A DNA stretch of 64,000 bases from Stratiolaelaps scimitus (taxonomy: Eukaryota; Arthropoda; Arachnida; Mesostigmata; Laelapidae), in the NCBI GenBank assembly GCA_019614645.1, contig JABWDB010000034.1, positions 3,348,001-3,412,000 on the forward strand. The letters are read 5' to 3'. The first letter of the stretch is position 1. Every line of letters begins with the position of its first letter. Position numbers and translations under genes: made by a program. Of the stretch, positions 11,621 through 21,443 are shown one piece after another. Below the pieces are notes generated by a model that was given only the letters and a program-made list of their open reading frames with translations, searched no databases and had not been told where the DNA came from.

Positions 11621-13551
11621 TTTAGTTCACATAATGACATCCATTTGTCAAAAAACAAAAAGCCACTGAACAAATCTGGAGGTGGCTGGTCCGCTCGGAT
11701 AGCCCACGAGATGTCAGCTCATTCGGCCAACGCTGCGGCGCCGATTAGTGAGTGGTTGTAGCTAGTGGGCGTTAGATAATGGACAAATATAATCAGAATG
11801 GGATTCAGTGGTTTTGCAGTAGTAACTCGCGGTGTGGGTGACCTTTTGGTGTTGATGTTTCTGAAGGGAACTCAACACAGAGAGAGACACACATCGGCTG
11901 GGGTCGGCTATGGATATCAAATAGGAGAAATCTGAAGTCCGCCAATGCTAATTCGGTCCGGGGAGGTATCCGGCGGGGTTGACAATGAACACCGCGACTA
12001 GGTGCACCCCTCAAATCATTACTATTCCGAGCGGGCAACATTCGACGCCCGCAGATGCTCGGACCGCTGTACATCTGTGTGCGCATGTTGATTTGTGGAC
12101 CATTTACGCGCTTGCCACAAACGCCACCCTGCTGTGGCCGTCGAGACGCCGGCCACATAATCCTGTCCAGCCAGCCTACCCACCTACCTGCGGGCTGTGC
12201 CGCCAGTTCACTTGTACGGACAGCGGGACCCGGCTGAACAGGTAGCTGCCGACGTTTCCGATGAAGCTAAATGAGCGTGAAGCGAACCAACGGGGTACCC
12301 ACTGGCGGAGCTGGCCGAACTATGGCCAGGGTATTAGCGATGTCATCCGCTTGCTGCAATAGTATCCGAGTTGGAGGTGGACACCGGGTGCCACTCCGGC
12401 CAGTAGCGGTATACTCCGGGGTTTGCTCCGAGCGACTTTGTGTCGCTAAACGCCGGCACGCGCTGACCCAAATTGAGCTACTTGTAACTACGTACAACAC
12501 GTCGTTGCCTTCATCGACACCCGACAGGAACAGCGAGTCAGTGACAGAGTTCGCATTGATATGTGCAGTCACTGCAGACACACTTGTAACAGCCATCTGC
12601 TCACTTGCTCGCGTGAAGGTATTGCCAGCGATCTCGCTGCCGCGGAGGTCGCGATGTGTGCCCATGATTGGCGTTCTCTTTGCCGGCGTCCCTAGGTTAC
12701 ACCCTCTTTGAGCTCTCGACCAATTCATTAGGTAGATTCGACCCCCCCCGCCCTTCCCTGCGTTCTCCTCCGGTTCTGCTGAAAGACTGCTCACGATGTC
12801 TACGAGCACTAATTAAGCCGAGAGACAGAACTGGTTAGAGGTGGACGCAAGCGGTGCTCAGGCCGCTTGTTCAGAACAGAGTGCCCCGCTATCTATTAGG
12901 TCGCATGGTTTTCTGGCAAAAAAAAACTGAATGCCGAAAGATCAGAGGAGTAAAAGTGGATAGCAACACTTCCAAGCAGGAAGCTCAACGAATCGTATGA
13001 GAAATCTTCATTGTTGGCTCTCTGAATCAACTATGTTCAATGCCTGGTAATTCCCCGTATTGAGTGTACCCGTGTACCCTATAATCGCAAGCGTTCCAGT
13101 TTAAGTTGCACGGCGTAGGACGCCTTGTTCGATTTCTGAGTTGATATGTGTGAGCTACCCGAAGCTGCTTGGACCAGTACCAAGCAAGATAGCCAATTAG
13201 GGACCAGTTATCGTTCTGTCAACTGGAGACACATATATATAATACAGCAATAGGAGGACAATCTCTGTATGGGTGTGGCCGGAGAAAACATGTTTCGAGA
13301 TATCCACTGCCTATTCGATTGGATAGTGCCAGCTCATTTAGCTTCTTTTATGCCAGCTTCTTTTATTTACAATTGTCAATACACACTACAATGATATTTG
13401 ATAGCACATAGCGAATGGCATGCATAACACCTTGCAACCACCATTGTTGATGTCGCTAACAATGGCCGCCAACAGCAGCAGGCAGCAGTATGCAGATCAA
13501 GCTAATTCGGCGTTATTACGTCAGTGTTAAACGCGCCCTTTCCCTAAACAG
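11621..13551. other. GC-richer stretch with long opposite-strand open frames
   Basis: The minus strand is open for about 180 codons (12267-12809) and the plus strand for about 147 (12271-12711). These are among the longest frames in the window. The minus translation contains QADDI, superficially like an RT catalytic block, but no neighbouring RT motif supports it. I leave the region unassigned. Confidence 0.35.
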
Positions 13552-13659
13552 CTGTAGCCCGTTGCAGATTGGACAGCTGGAGGCTTTCACAGCTGAGGCT
13601 GTCGTCTATGAACAGGTTGTGGTTGCAGTTGCGCCACTGCCCGGCAACGATAGCACAGT
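13552..13659 (+). CDS. Exon-like segment, unknown product
   Basis: A pyrimidine tract CCCTTTCCCTAAACAG (ending 13551) and a consensus GTAAGT donor (13660-13665) bracket a 35-codon open frame. The frame contains GQLEAFTAEAVVYEQVVVAV. Both splice motifs are good. No domain can be named and no joining exon is known. A longer frame in another phase (13569-13946) runs through the same bases, so the coding phase is uncertain. Confidence 0.33.
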
Positions 13660-14021
13660 GTAAGTGTAGATATTTCTTCCTGCCTTTCAGTCTCACAGCC
13701 ACCTGCTATCGCTGTCAGGTAGCAGACGGCAGCCAGCACTATTCCACCACCATCATAACAACATCTATCGAATTAAGCAAGTCGATACTTCTTCTTCCTG
13801 CTCTCCCCGCCACGTTGCGTTCGTTACAGGTCGACTGCTATAACTACATAGCTGCTACTACTGCTCTGCTCACATCACTACAACTATTTACCAGACGAAC
13901 GGTGGTGGCCATCCTGCAATCAGCCAATTGGCCCTGCCATTGGTAGCCTCTGGCCGAGGGGGGTTGGGGAGAAGGCAGGCCTCTGGATAGCTAACTCACG
14001 CTACAGCGAAATGCGGCAATG

Positions 14022-14300
14022 CTACGTCCCACAGGTTCCTTTCAGCTCACGTTCACGGGGCCCTGCCGGCTTGGCCCCCCTCCCCTCACCCCTTCGCAAG
14101 TCGGGCTGAGTCTCGCTTCCAGGTAGTTGGGGGGTCTGTCCGTTCGTAGGACCCCTGAGCGGAGCATCGGGAGCGAAGCCGAGGGCGAAAATAACGAATA
14201 GAGAGAGAGAGCGAATGCGAACGAGAGAAAGAGAGAGAGGAGCCGAGAAGGGAAAAAAACCCGCATGATTCTGGCGGCTCCCCATCCAGGTTCGCTCACA
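14022..14300. repeat. GC-rich island with GA runs
   Basis: GA tracts at about 14200-14212 and 14223-14240 lie in a C/G-rich stretch. Minus-strand frames (14022-14299) translate to low-complexity Ser/Leu/Arg/Pro sequence and are probably not coding. It resembles the other GA/CT islands in the window. Confidence 0.5.
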
Positions 14301-14952
14301 CGATATGAGGCAGATATGTATCGATGATTCGCACTAGTTCGCTAGAACAATCCGTTCTCATCCTGCACACTGACGGTGTAACAATGTTAAACAGAGTTTG
14401 AACTGATGGAGGTTCACGTGTTGCAAGATAGTTGAGACGATTTGCAACAGTAATGTATGCTTTATCAGCGACAGCTACTGTCGCGTCGAATGCCGGGCCG
14501 AATTTTCAGCCGCATGTACGTACGATGCTGCCAATGGATTGGAACGCTGATACGCGATACTCTTTGCCTCTATGTCTTTATGCTTCTGGGAGCACTCTGG
14601 ATGGCGCCTCCACGACGGTCCGTTTGAAAACAAAAGCTGTTCATAGGCGGCGTGCCTCGCGATCTGAAGCTCACGCAAACAGGAAACGCACACACGAATA
14701 GCTGGTGTGTGGTGAAGTCGACAAATATATAAAAACCACAAAAGGCATCGTTTATCCATCGGGTGGATAAATGAATGCCCTGTACATCGTCATATCTCTA
14801 AATGATATCGCCTCCGCATCACTTCATCACATACGTGCTGTCCAAAAGCAACAGCAATCGCCGCCCCTTTCTGCTCAATCATTCCTTTTGCCCCTGCGGA
14901 TACATTGTTTATACCTATATAACTAACCACGGCTAAATTACGATATACGTCA

Positions 14953-15091
14953 GCGCGGTGGCTTGGACGGCTGAGTCTCTGGCTGTAAAAAGCCAGACGC
15001 CGCAGGTTCGAATCCCGTTGCATGACATATAAGAGAACTCAAGCATTGTATGCAGTTCCTTTAATAAATCAATAAAAGCTTTACCTTTACC
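14953..15091 (+). mobile_element. SINE family A copy with TTTACC tail
   Basis: A tRNA-like head carries GCGCGGTGGCTTGGACGG and a perfect B box GGTTCGAATCC (15005-15015). The body includes GCATGACATATAAGAGAACT and the 3' end is AATAAAAGCTTTACCTTTACC. A second copy in opposite orientation lies at 37338-37480 and matches through most of the body. The short repeated tail (TTTACC here, TTACC there) is typical of SINEs mobilised by a LINE with a microsatellite-like 3' end. Confidence 0.75.
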
Positions 15092-16728
15092 AGAAAGACG
15101 ACTTTAGATGTAGCATTTCAACAGACAGCGTCTAATGCCTAAAACGAACGTAGAGGAAAATTTAAGATTCACGCTTGCATTCGTTTTTTTGTTAACATAC
15201 GTTGTTCATTCAAGCTGTTCAACTTTTACATAGTAATTACTTACATATTCGCCAACAAAATGGAACATTTGCTTGTATGAATCTCTCTGGACTTCTTCCC
15301 GGGCACTGACGAGTGTACGTTTTAATGCTGTGTTCAATGAAGTGGAGAGCCAGAGAGCTCCAACGAGCCTTTTCATCGGTGCACCGTTGCGCTCAAGACG
15401 CAACGACTGCCAACACCGCGTGCTGGTGAAAGATTGGCGGTGACGACGAAAGCGGACCATAAGTACGCTTCAAATTATGTACCGTCGAAGGTTATTTAGA
15501 TCTGTAATCTCTGCAATTGCTCCGACCTCCGACTCCTCTATTACCCCCTCTACCCTATCAGATCGTGCGTTCGCTACGGTCAGATCAGGCATCAGAGACT
15601 GTCGGTAACCCGAGAGCACGTATACGCGTCAGGAGTCGTCGCTTGGGGGCCTGGCTACTGAGAACTTACACCTGTCTCCCGCCTCTGTGGCTTCCCCTCA
15701 GGTACTTATCGACCTACTATAACTCTCACTGGCTATATGGCGAAGCATTTCAGTTCGTATTCCGTCGAATCTGGTTCACTGAAGTTGAGCAGAAAGATTA
15801 CAGAAAGATATGAAGTGGTCCGAGTTGGTGACTTCGATTACGATCAAGGGAGGGAGAGTTGACTGGTAGTTGTCTTCTTGTCCCGTCTTCAGAATGCTGA
15901 TACTCATCTTTCTGTATGTTTGTATGCTTATCTGCCCTTATTGAACGTCTTATGTCCCACCGTATTGCAGTTCGAGCGTATTTCATTGAAAAGTACCAAG
16001 TGCTCGCTTGCTTCCAACATAAAATGCTCAGTACTCAGATCCTGCTCAAATGCAGAACACTTACTAGCGTCATCTTGTGGTGATTTGTGAAAACACTAGT
16101 TGGCGCCATGATTCATCCTGGTCAGTCAAGTCCTCGTGTGGTACAAATCTTAGAAGTGACAGATACAAATATTTGAACGCGAGATTTAGTGGAAGGGATC
16201 GACGAACGTTCGTGCAATATGGCCCAAAACAGGGAACAGTCACAGCGTATAATTGCTTCCAGTCCGCTATTGGGAACGCTGTGAATCTAACAGAATCGAA
16301 TGTTAAAGTCAAGAACTAACAGTTTAAATTGTGATAAAATAAGGGTAATCTCTATACCACGTACCTAGCTAGGGATGACTAGGCCGATAATACTGATTAA
16401 CAAGTATCATTAATAAGTATTTGATTAATAAGTAAGCTTATGTTTCGAATTGATAAACAACTAGATGGTCCTCAATACGTCCAGCATGTGATCTTGAACA
16501 TCACAACCAGCACTTTTCAAAAACTGAAAGGGCAATCCCGCGTGGAACCGATTCGCCGCAGAAATCTGAAAGCAATCAATCAACTTCATCAACTACATTT
16601 TTCTTCATATTATATTATAATCTAAAGAATAGACATTAATTTGAATAAAACACTAGAAAAAAGCCTTTTCCAAATGGAAGCCTCTCCGAATAGAACCAGC
16701 TGACAATCACGTGGTCATAGGACATCTT
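15092..16728. other. Unassigned stretch
   Basis: I see only short open frames without recognisable motifs. Opposite frames of about 80 codons overlap at 16070-16319. No repeat was matched. Confidence 0.4.
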
Positions 16729-16914
16729 GTCACTTTCTTTTAAAGCGGTTAAAAGTAAATCCTGCATGGACACCAGGCCTCACACTGAGGTGTTTGCCTG
16801 GCAGTGTCAGACTCTTACTGACTTAACCCAGAACCGATTTTGACGGTTGGGGCGCTGACCGGGAATACTGTCAAAAGTATTACTTCAGTCAGTGCCTTGC
16901 AGGGACCGGCAGGA
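16729..16914. mobile_element. Short insertion with 13-bp flanking repeat
   Basis: The 13-mer CATAGGACATCTT occurs at 16716-16728 and again at 16915-16927, then continues as tandem ATAGGACATCTT units to about 16950. A 186-base unit bounded by a direct repeat, with one end running into tandem copies of the same word, suggests a non-autonomous retroelement insertion. No tRNA-like promoter is obvious. A simple local duplication is the alternative. Confidence 0.4.
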
Positions 16915-17240
16915 CATAGGACATCTTATAGGACATCTTATAGGACATCTACTCGCCAAGAAGGTTTCCATCGTCTTCGAATCGCACAATAACTTCTAGC
17001 GTATGCAGACTGTTGAAAATCGCACAGAATGCTTTCAGTATTTAGCCTTATTTTTGTCTGATATGTCACTAAGCACCTTTCGTGTCTGTATCACCTGTTT
17101 TTGATACAGGGAAGAATATGTCTAATCGAAGGAAACGCTAAACCTGAAGGTCCCCTCCAAACGATAGCTGCAACACACGAATCGCCGGAACAACACCAAA
17201 TACTACTACAAGTTAAATACATCGCGTTGTCCCAAGAAGA

Positions 17241-17480
17241 TTGCTGCTCACAAGCTTGTGTCTAATGCAGTGTTGTCTGCGGACACGTCATTTCGACGAG
17301 GCCTTGCGTCCATACGGGTTCCTGCAGGCTCCATTGTGCTTGTGTAACACGGCTCTGGCAAACGTTTTCCGACGCAGTCTAACTGGCCGAATTAAACGGC
17401 GGGCAACGTACAACACGCGAGCTGGTAATGATAGCAAATGCGGCGGGTTCCTTCTTCAAGGCCTCTTAATTGGCAGTTAA
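17241..17480 (+). pseudogene. Ty3/gypsy-type RT fragment
   Basis: The plus-strand translation LRPYGFLQAPLCLCNTALAN (about 17303-17365), followed by VFRRSL, aligns with the gypsy reverse transcriptase block TPFGLF-F--MPFGLCNAPATFQR-M. The PFG, LCN and final F-R spacing is kept. The catalytic YLDD block is not visible downstream and no other pol domain flanks it, so this is a fossil. Assignment is from remembered consensus only. Confidence 0.5.
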
Positions 17481-18984
17481 CGGGGTCAGCCACTCCGGCG
17501 GCAGCCGTGCCACAAGTAACCGTTGCATCAGCAACAGTAACAGCCTTGGCTTTGGCGATCGTATCAATTACATCGTCACTGTCTGTCTATGGTCTGGAGG
17601 GAAGATGTGCTTCGCTCCGATCATCGACTACTTCATCGGTAGTCGTTTGTTTGTTACTGCACGTTGTTTCGTAATTTGTCGCCACGCTGCTGCGGCCACT
17701 GCCGGCTCGAGACAGAAAACGAGCCCGTAACAGGGATAACGCGATTACTTGAGAGAGAGAGCTATCGGATACTATACTAAACATGGGCCATTTCGCTACA
17801 AATAAGGAGGGCAATATAGATCGAATATTGTTGTTGTTTTGTGGCCGTGCGATAGCCTGCTTTGTTTTTATCCTACTCTCATCCTTGACAGAAATAACAC
17901 CAAGGTTAGGGTTCGTCTGACGGCATTGCTAGCTGCAATATATTGGACAGAGGACGATAAGCGAGTACAGGTTTTTCTCCTGGATATGGCGTCGCATCTG
18001 GCCGATATTTCGCTAGTATCGTAAATATGCAGTAGCTTTTGCTTGGCTGCTAATCACTGTCCTATCTACCCTGAGTTCGTTCAAAGGTTTAACACGTTCG
18101 AAATGACCTGTGGAACGTCTCTGCGCCTCTATAATATTTTTCGAGCGTATGGTCACTGTGCTATCCCGCTAGCCATTGGTTCGCGTACTCGATTCGAAGG
18201 AACGATGCGCTGTCGACCTCACGACGATTCAAAGTTCAAAGATACAAAAGTCTCAACGGATATTCCCGTGACGAGGCTGAATGCCAATCTCCGATCGTCA
18301 TCAAACAGCATAGATATATCTCTGGGATATGTGCTTCAGCTCTTGATACGTGACCGGCCAGCTTATGTGGGAGAGAGGCTATTCCCATCGCGGTCGCACT
18401 CGTGTCCCAAGGGACCGCTCCTCTCCGCCTGCAGGATGGTCACTCTGTGGCGTTTGGCTTTCAGTGCTCTACTATCGTCTATCCCTGAGATGAAGTGGAA
18501 GAAATCGTTCCCACTTCGAGGAATCGCACCGCTCCGTTATTTCGTTGTCGGATTTTCCCCTTGATGAGCAAGGGGAAAATTGCTCCCGTGGCAGGTCGAG
18601 TCCACATGAAGAGGCCCCGATGCTTGATCATCGCAAGGTGCACAGCTACCGGAAAGCGTGGTCGCACCCCACTCACACAACGCGACACATGGCCAGATAA
18701 TGTCGAGTAATAATGAACTTACAACTTGGGCAACTTGTCGGCATTAGCCTTAGAATGACAACGGCTACTGCACCTGTTATCCAGTTGATAGCCGTACTGG
18801 GGCTGACTGTACGCGGATGTCGTGTTTCCGTAACGTCCTTCATTGGATGCGACTACGTTGGTCTCATGTCATCCGTGTGATTGTTCACGAGACGCGTGCC
18901 CGTACCATGGCGTTGTCCAGTCGTTGGTGAAAAGGTAAGTGCGTTTCTCTTAAGTTGATTGTATCGTATACTCTGAGACTGGTT
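17481..18984. other. Unassigned stretch with one 173-codon open frame
   Basis: The frame at 18043-18564 (plus) starts only at a non-ATG codon and has no domain I recognise. A perfect 12-bp inverted repeat lies at 18552-18580. A consensus GTAAGT donor at 18935-18940 follows a short open stretch, but the coding phase could not be decided, so no exon is called. Confidence 0.35.
18552..18580. repeat. Perfect 12-bp hairpin
   Basis: ATTTTCCCCTTG (18552-18563) and CAAGGGGAAAAT (18569-18580) are exact reverse complements around a 5-base loop. It is not followed by an obvious gene, and its role is unknown. Confidence 0.7.
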
Positions 18985-18985
18985 A

Positions 18986-19007
18986 ATATATATATATATA
19001 TATATAT
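18986..19007. repeat. TA microsatellite
   Basis: A TA run of about 11 units. Confidence 0.9.
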
Positions 19008-20316
19008 GCGTGCCAAAGTGTCCATATTTGGCGCGGTTAGCTCATGAGGCATGTACATAGAAATGAGCGATCGTAGAACCGATAGATTTCTCGGGCAGGT
19101 CTGAGGGTTAATTTCGTGACAGCCAGCAGTCCGCTCAAGCAAACCCTTGCAACGATCAAGATGCACTAGAAACAAGGACGCTCGAAACCTTTTGAAATGT
19201 GCCATCTGTGAAAGAGATGTTATGTTAAAGGCAGATTCACTGAAATAAATCAACAGGTGGGTGCGAGAAACAAATACAGGAGGAAGAACATGAACCGATC
19301 TAGGAAAGCAGTCCGACTTAAGCAGATAGGCAGCCTCTGCAATCCACCTTCGATTGACTCGAGCGGGGAAGACTAATTAAGTTCGGTAGGAAATTGCACA
19401 ATCAGATCTAATCGTACGATCAAACTCTGCGCTGCCATGTCACCTTATTCTGGAGATTTCGGGACCTAACGATTGAAGGGAGGGTGTGGGTGATGCTGAG
19501 GAACGATGAGCGAACGAACTCGAAGTGTCCAAGAAGGCGAATTTGATGTTATGGATTTATTCGCAATTCGAATTCGGCCGGGCAACCAGACGACCAGCGC
19601 GCTTGCTCTGTGCCGGCATCCGAGCGCTGCAGCACACTGCCACACAACCATGTAGTCCCACAAACGTTCGCTCCATTTGGTTTTATTTGCACTTCTTGCT
19701 TTCTTAAAGTGTCCCTTCCCTTTCCCATCAGCAGGACGCCAGGACGTCGAACCCCCTGACGCAATTCCCTCGCGGCATTTCTCTCCGTTGGCGCGCTTGC
19801 TCGTTGCCTGGCGTTTTCTTCTCTGTTGCCCAAGCCAATGAACGGGTTTCCTTTTCTGGGTCAGGTCGGCCCGGTCGGGTTCGTTTTTTTCTTTCGAGGA
19901 TATCTGGCCCGGCTACGCGTCTTCGACACCCGGCGTTGCCGGCACCGCCAGTGTCGGTGGTTCCGAACGGCCTGATCCCGGTTCCGGGGTTCCGAGATAG
20001 CCCATTCCCGCGCAAAAGGAGCGATCAGTTTTGGACGCATTCAGCGCCTGGGTGGCCGCAGCACAGCTAGCGTGGCTGGTTGGCGAGGTCTACACGCCAA
20101 CCGGCGAACGCTGTCGTCGTTCTGCTGGCCTATTCGAAAATAGAAGCGAGAGGCGGCAAACATTACGGGGGGGAGGACTAGGTTTCTTTCAACTGTTCAA
20201 CCTTCGCAATGGCAGCACCGACTACTCGGCGGTTTACGTTCACGTAAATACTTCTGCTGTGTGTTGGTACGCACACTCGCAAAGGCACCGCTCTGCCCAG
20301 ACTCGACGAGTATACG

Positions 20317-20679
20317 TTAAATCCGATCTGAACGGAGGGGACTCGGCCAGAAGCAACTGTGTGGCAGGCTGGCGGCCAGACTGCCACATATCTTAACTAC
20401 GTAGACTCCAGGCCCTCGGACGGGATAGTCCTCGAGCTCCGTTCGTTTTTTTTCTACAACACCCGAACCCTTCGCACCAATTTTCTCCGACAGAGCCGCT
20501 AGCGTCCTCTGTAGCGTTTTGTACAGAATTGTTTGTTGATATCCCTCCTCGAAGGCGGCCTTTGCTTGAGCTTCAAGCTCTGCCTTTTGGCCGACCCATA
20601 GTGGAGGCGTCCTCGCTATCGAAGAAGGGTCTGGATCTGATGGACGAAGGGGTCGTTGCATGATCACCGGATTTGCGCT
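20317..20679 (-). CDS. Open frame rich in Ala, Glu, Gln and Lys; unknown
   Basis: The minus strand is open for about 120 codons, with an in-frame ATG at 20659-20661. The middle part, about 40 residues from WVGQKAELEAQAKAAFEEGY onward, has a helix-like, possibly coiled-coil composition. That is unlike the Arg/Ser-rich shadows common in this window. It ends in TAA with no convincing splice donor. I recognise no family. It could be a small single-exon gene, a terminal exon or chance. Confidence 0.3.
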   Translation of the reverse strand, partial: SANPVIMQRPLRPSDPDPSSIARTPPLWVGQKAELEAQAKAAFEEGYQQTILYKTLQRTLAALSEKIGAKGSGVVEKKRTELEDYPVRGPGVYVVKICGSLAASLPHSCFWPSPLRSDRI

Positions 20680-20899
20680 TCAACGAGGAGCACGGAGATA
20701 GCGGGAACTGAGGGTGACGACTGGCATTTACCCCTCCTCCTTAAGGCTGGACGGAATCTACCCGGTTCTATTATACATAAGTAGACTGCGAGGAGTTCAA
20801 CATCCACACCCCAAATGCTTGTCCCATCTCAGTATTACTTTGAGAAGTAATACATGTATATCATATTGCAATATGCACCGTATTTTTTACAGTTATATA

Positions 20900-20980
20900 G
20901 TTTTTTTTTATAGTACATATGCATGCGCATAGGTGCACCATATTCTTCTCAGGAGAAAATTTCCTCCTCTCAAAAAAAAA
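20900..20980 (+). mobile_element. Possible retroelement 3' end with A9 tail
   Basis: The string TCCTCCTCTCAAAAAAAAA at 20962-20980 recurs exactly on the minus strand at about 49987-50005. A 10-base unique word followed by the same A9 tract in two places suggests a shared retroelement 3' terminus. The bodies upstream do not visibly match, so a very truncated or diverged family is implied. Confidence 0.35.
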
Positions 20981-20992
20981 GCTGCGCCATAT

Positions 20993-20993
<1 letters not shown>

Positions 20994-21018
<25 letters not shown>
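20994..21018. repeat. AT microsatellite
   Basis: An AT run of about 12 units, followed by further AT-rich sequence to about 21040. Confidence 0.9.
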
Positions 21019-21026
<8 letters not shown>

Positions 21027-21356
21027 TTATATTAATTACGTATATTTACACGAACTGTGTGAATTCATATATTTATATACAAACTATGACGTCGATAGCT
21101 AGATAAGAATATAAAGGGATCAAAGGTGCAAGTCATGGTATACGCATGGGAAAAAATAAATACTTAAACATCCGTTCTTGACGCTTAGCAATAAACACAC
21201 GCACTTGAGCCCTGCAGTTAGCAAATAAGTGCTAATATAATATATATACAAATTAAATGAAATTGGAATGAATCAGCGACAAAGGGTTCGGTAGGCCACG
21301 GAACCCAAGACAGGATCACTAAAGACAGCGGCTCGGTACCTCAGGAGCTTGCACAA

Positions 21357-21390
21357 GAGGGAACAGCTGAGAGTCAGCTCAAATAATGTC
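21357..21390 (+). mobile_element. SINE family C tail fragment
   Basis: GAGGGAACAGCTGAGAGTCAGCTC matches the 3' end of the full-length element at 4919-5177 with few differences. The preceding 100 bases do not clearly match, so this is either a strongly diverged copy or a 5'-truncated one. Confidence 0.45.
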
Positions 21391-21415
21391 GAGGTCTGAT
21401 TCGTGCGTATTCGAG

Positions 21416-21443
21416 TGCATTGCCACCATGCGGTGGCAATGCA
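21416..21443. repeat. Perfect 12-bp hairpin with ATGC loop
   Basis: TGCATTGCCACC (21416-21427) and GGTGGCAATGCA (21432-21443) are exact reverse complements around a 4-base loop. It lies just after a SINE tail, and its function is unknown. Confidence 0.75.

Noticed and set aside
11629..11748. ATG-initiated short exon (MSAHSANAAAPI) with GTGAGT donor
   Set aside because: A second phase across the same bases is at least as protein-like, and nothing distinguishes them.
12267..12809. 180-codon minus-strand frame containing QADDI, like an RT catalytic block
   Set aside because: The residue before ADD is Gln, not an aromatic, and none of the other RT blocks is found around it.
18553..18579. Rho-independent terminator-like hairpin
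   Set aside because: The genome is eukaryotic, no gene ends here, and the T run is not placed as in bacterial terminators.
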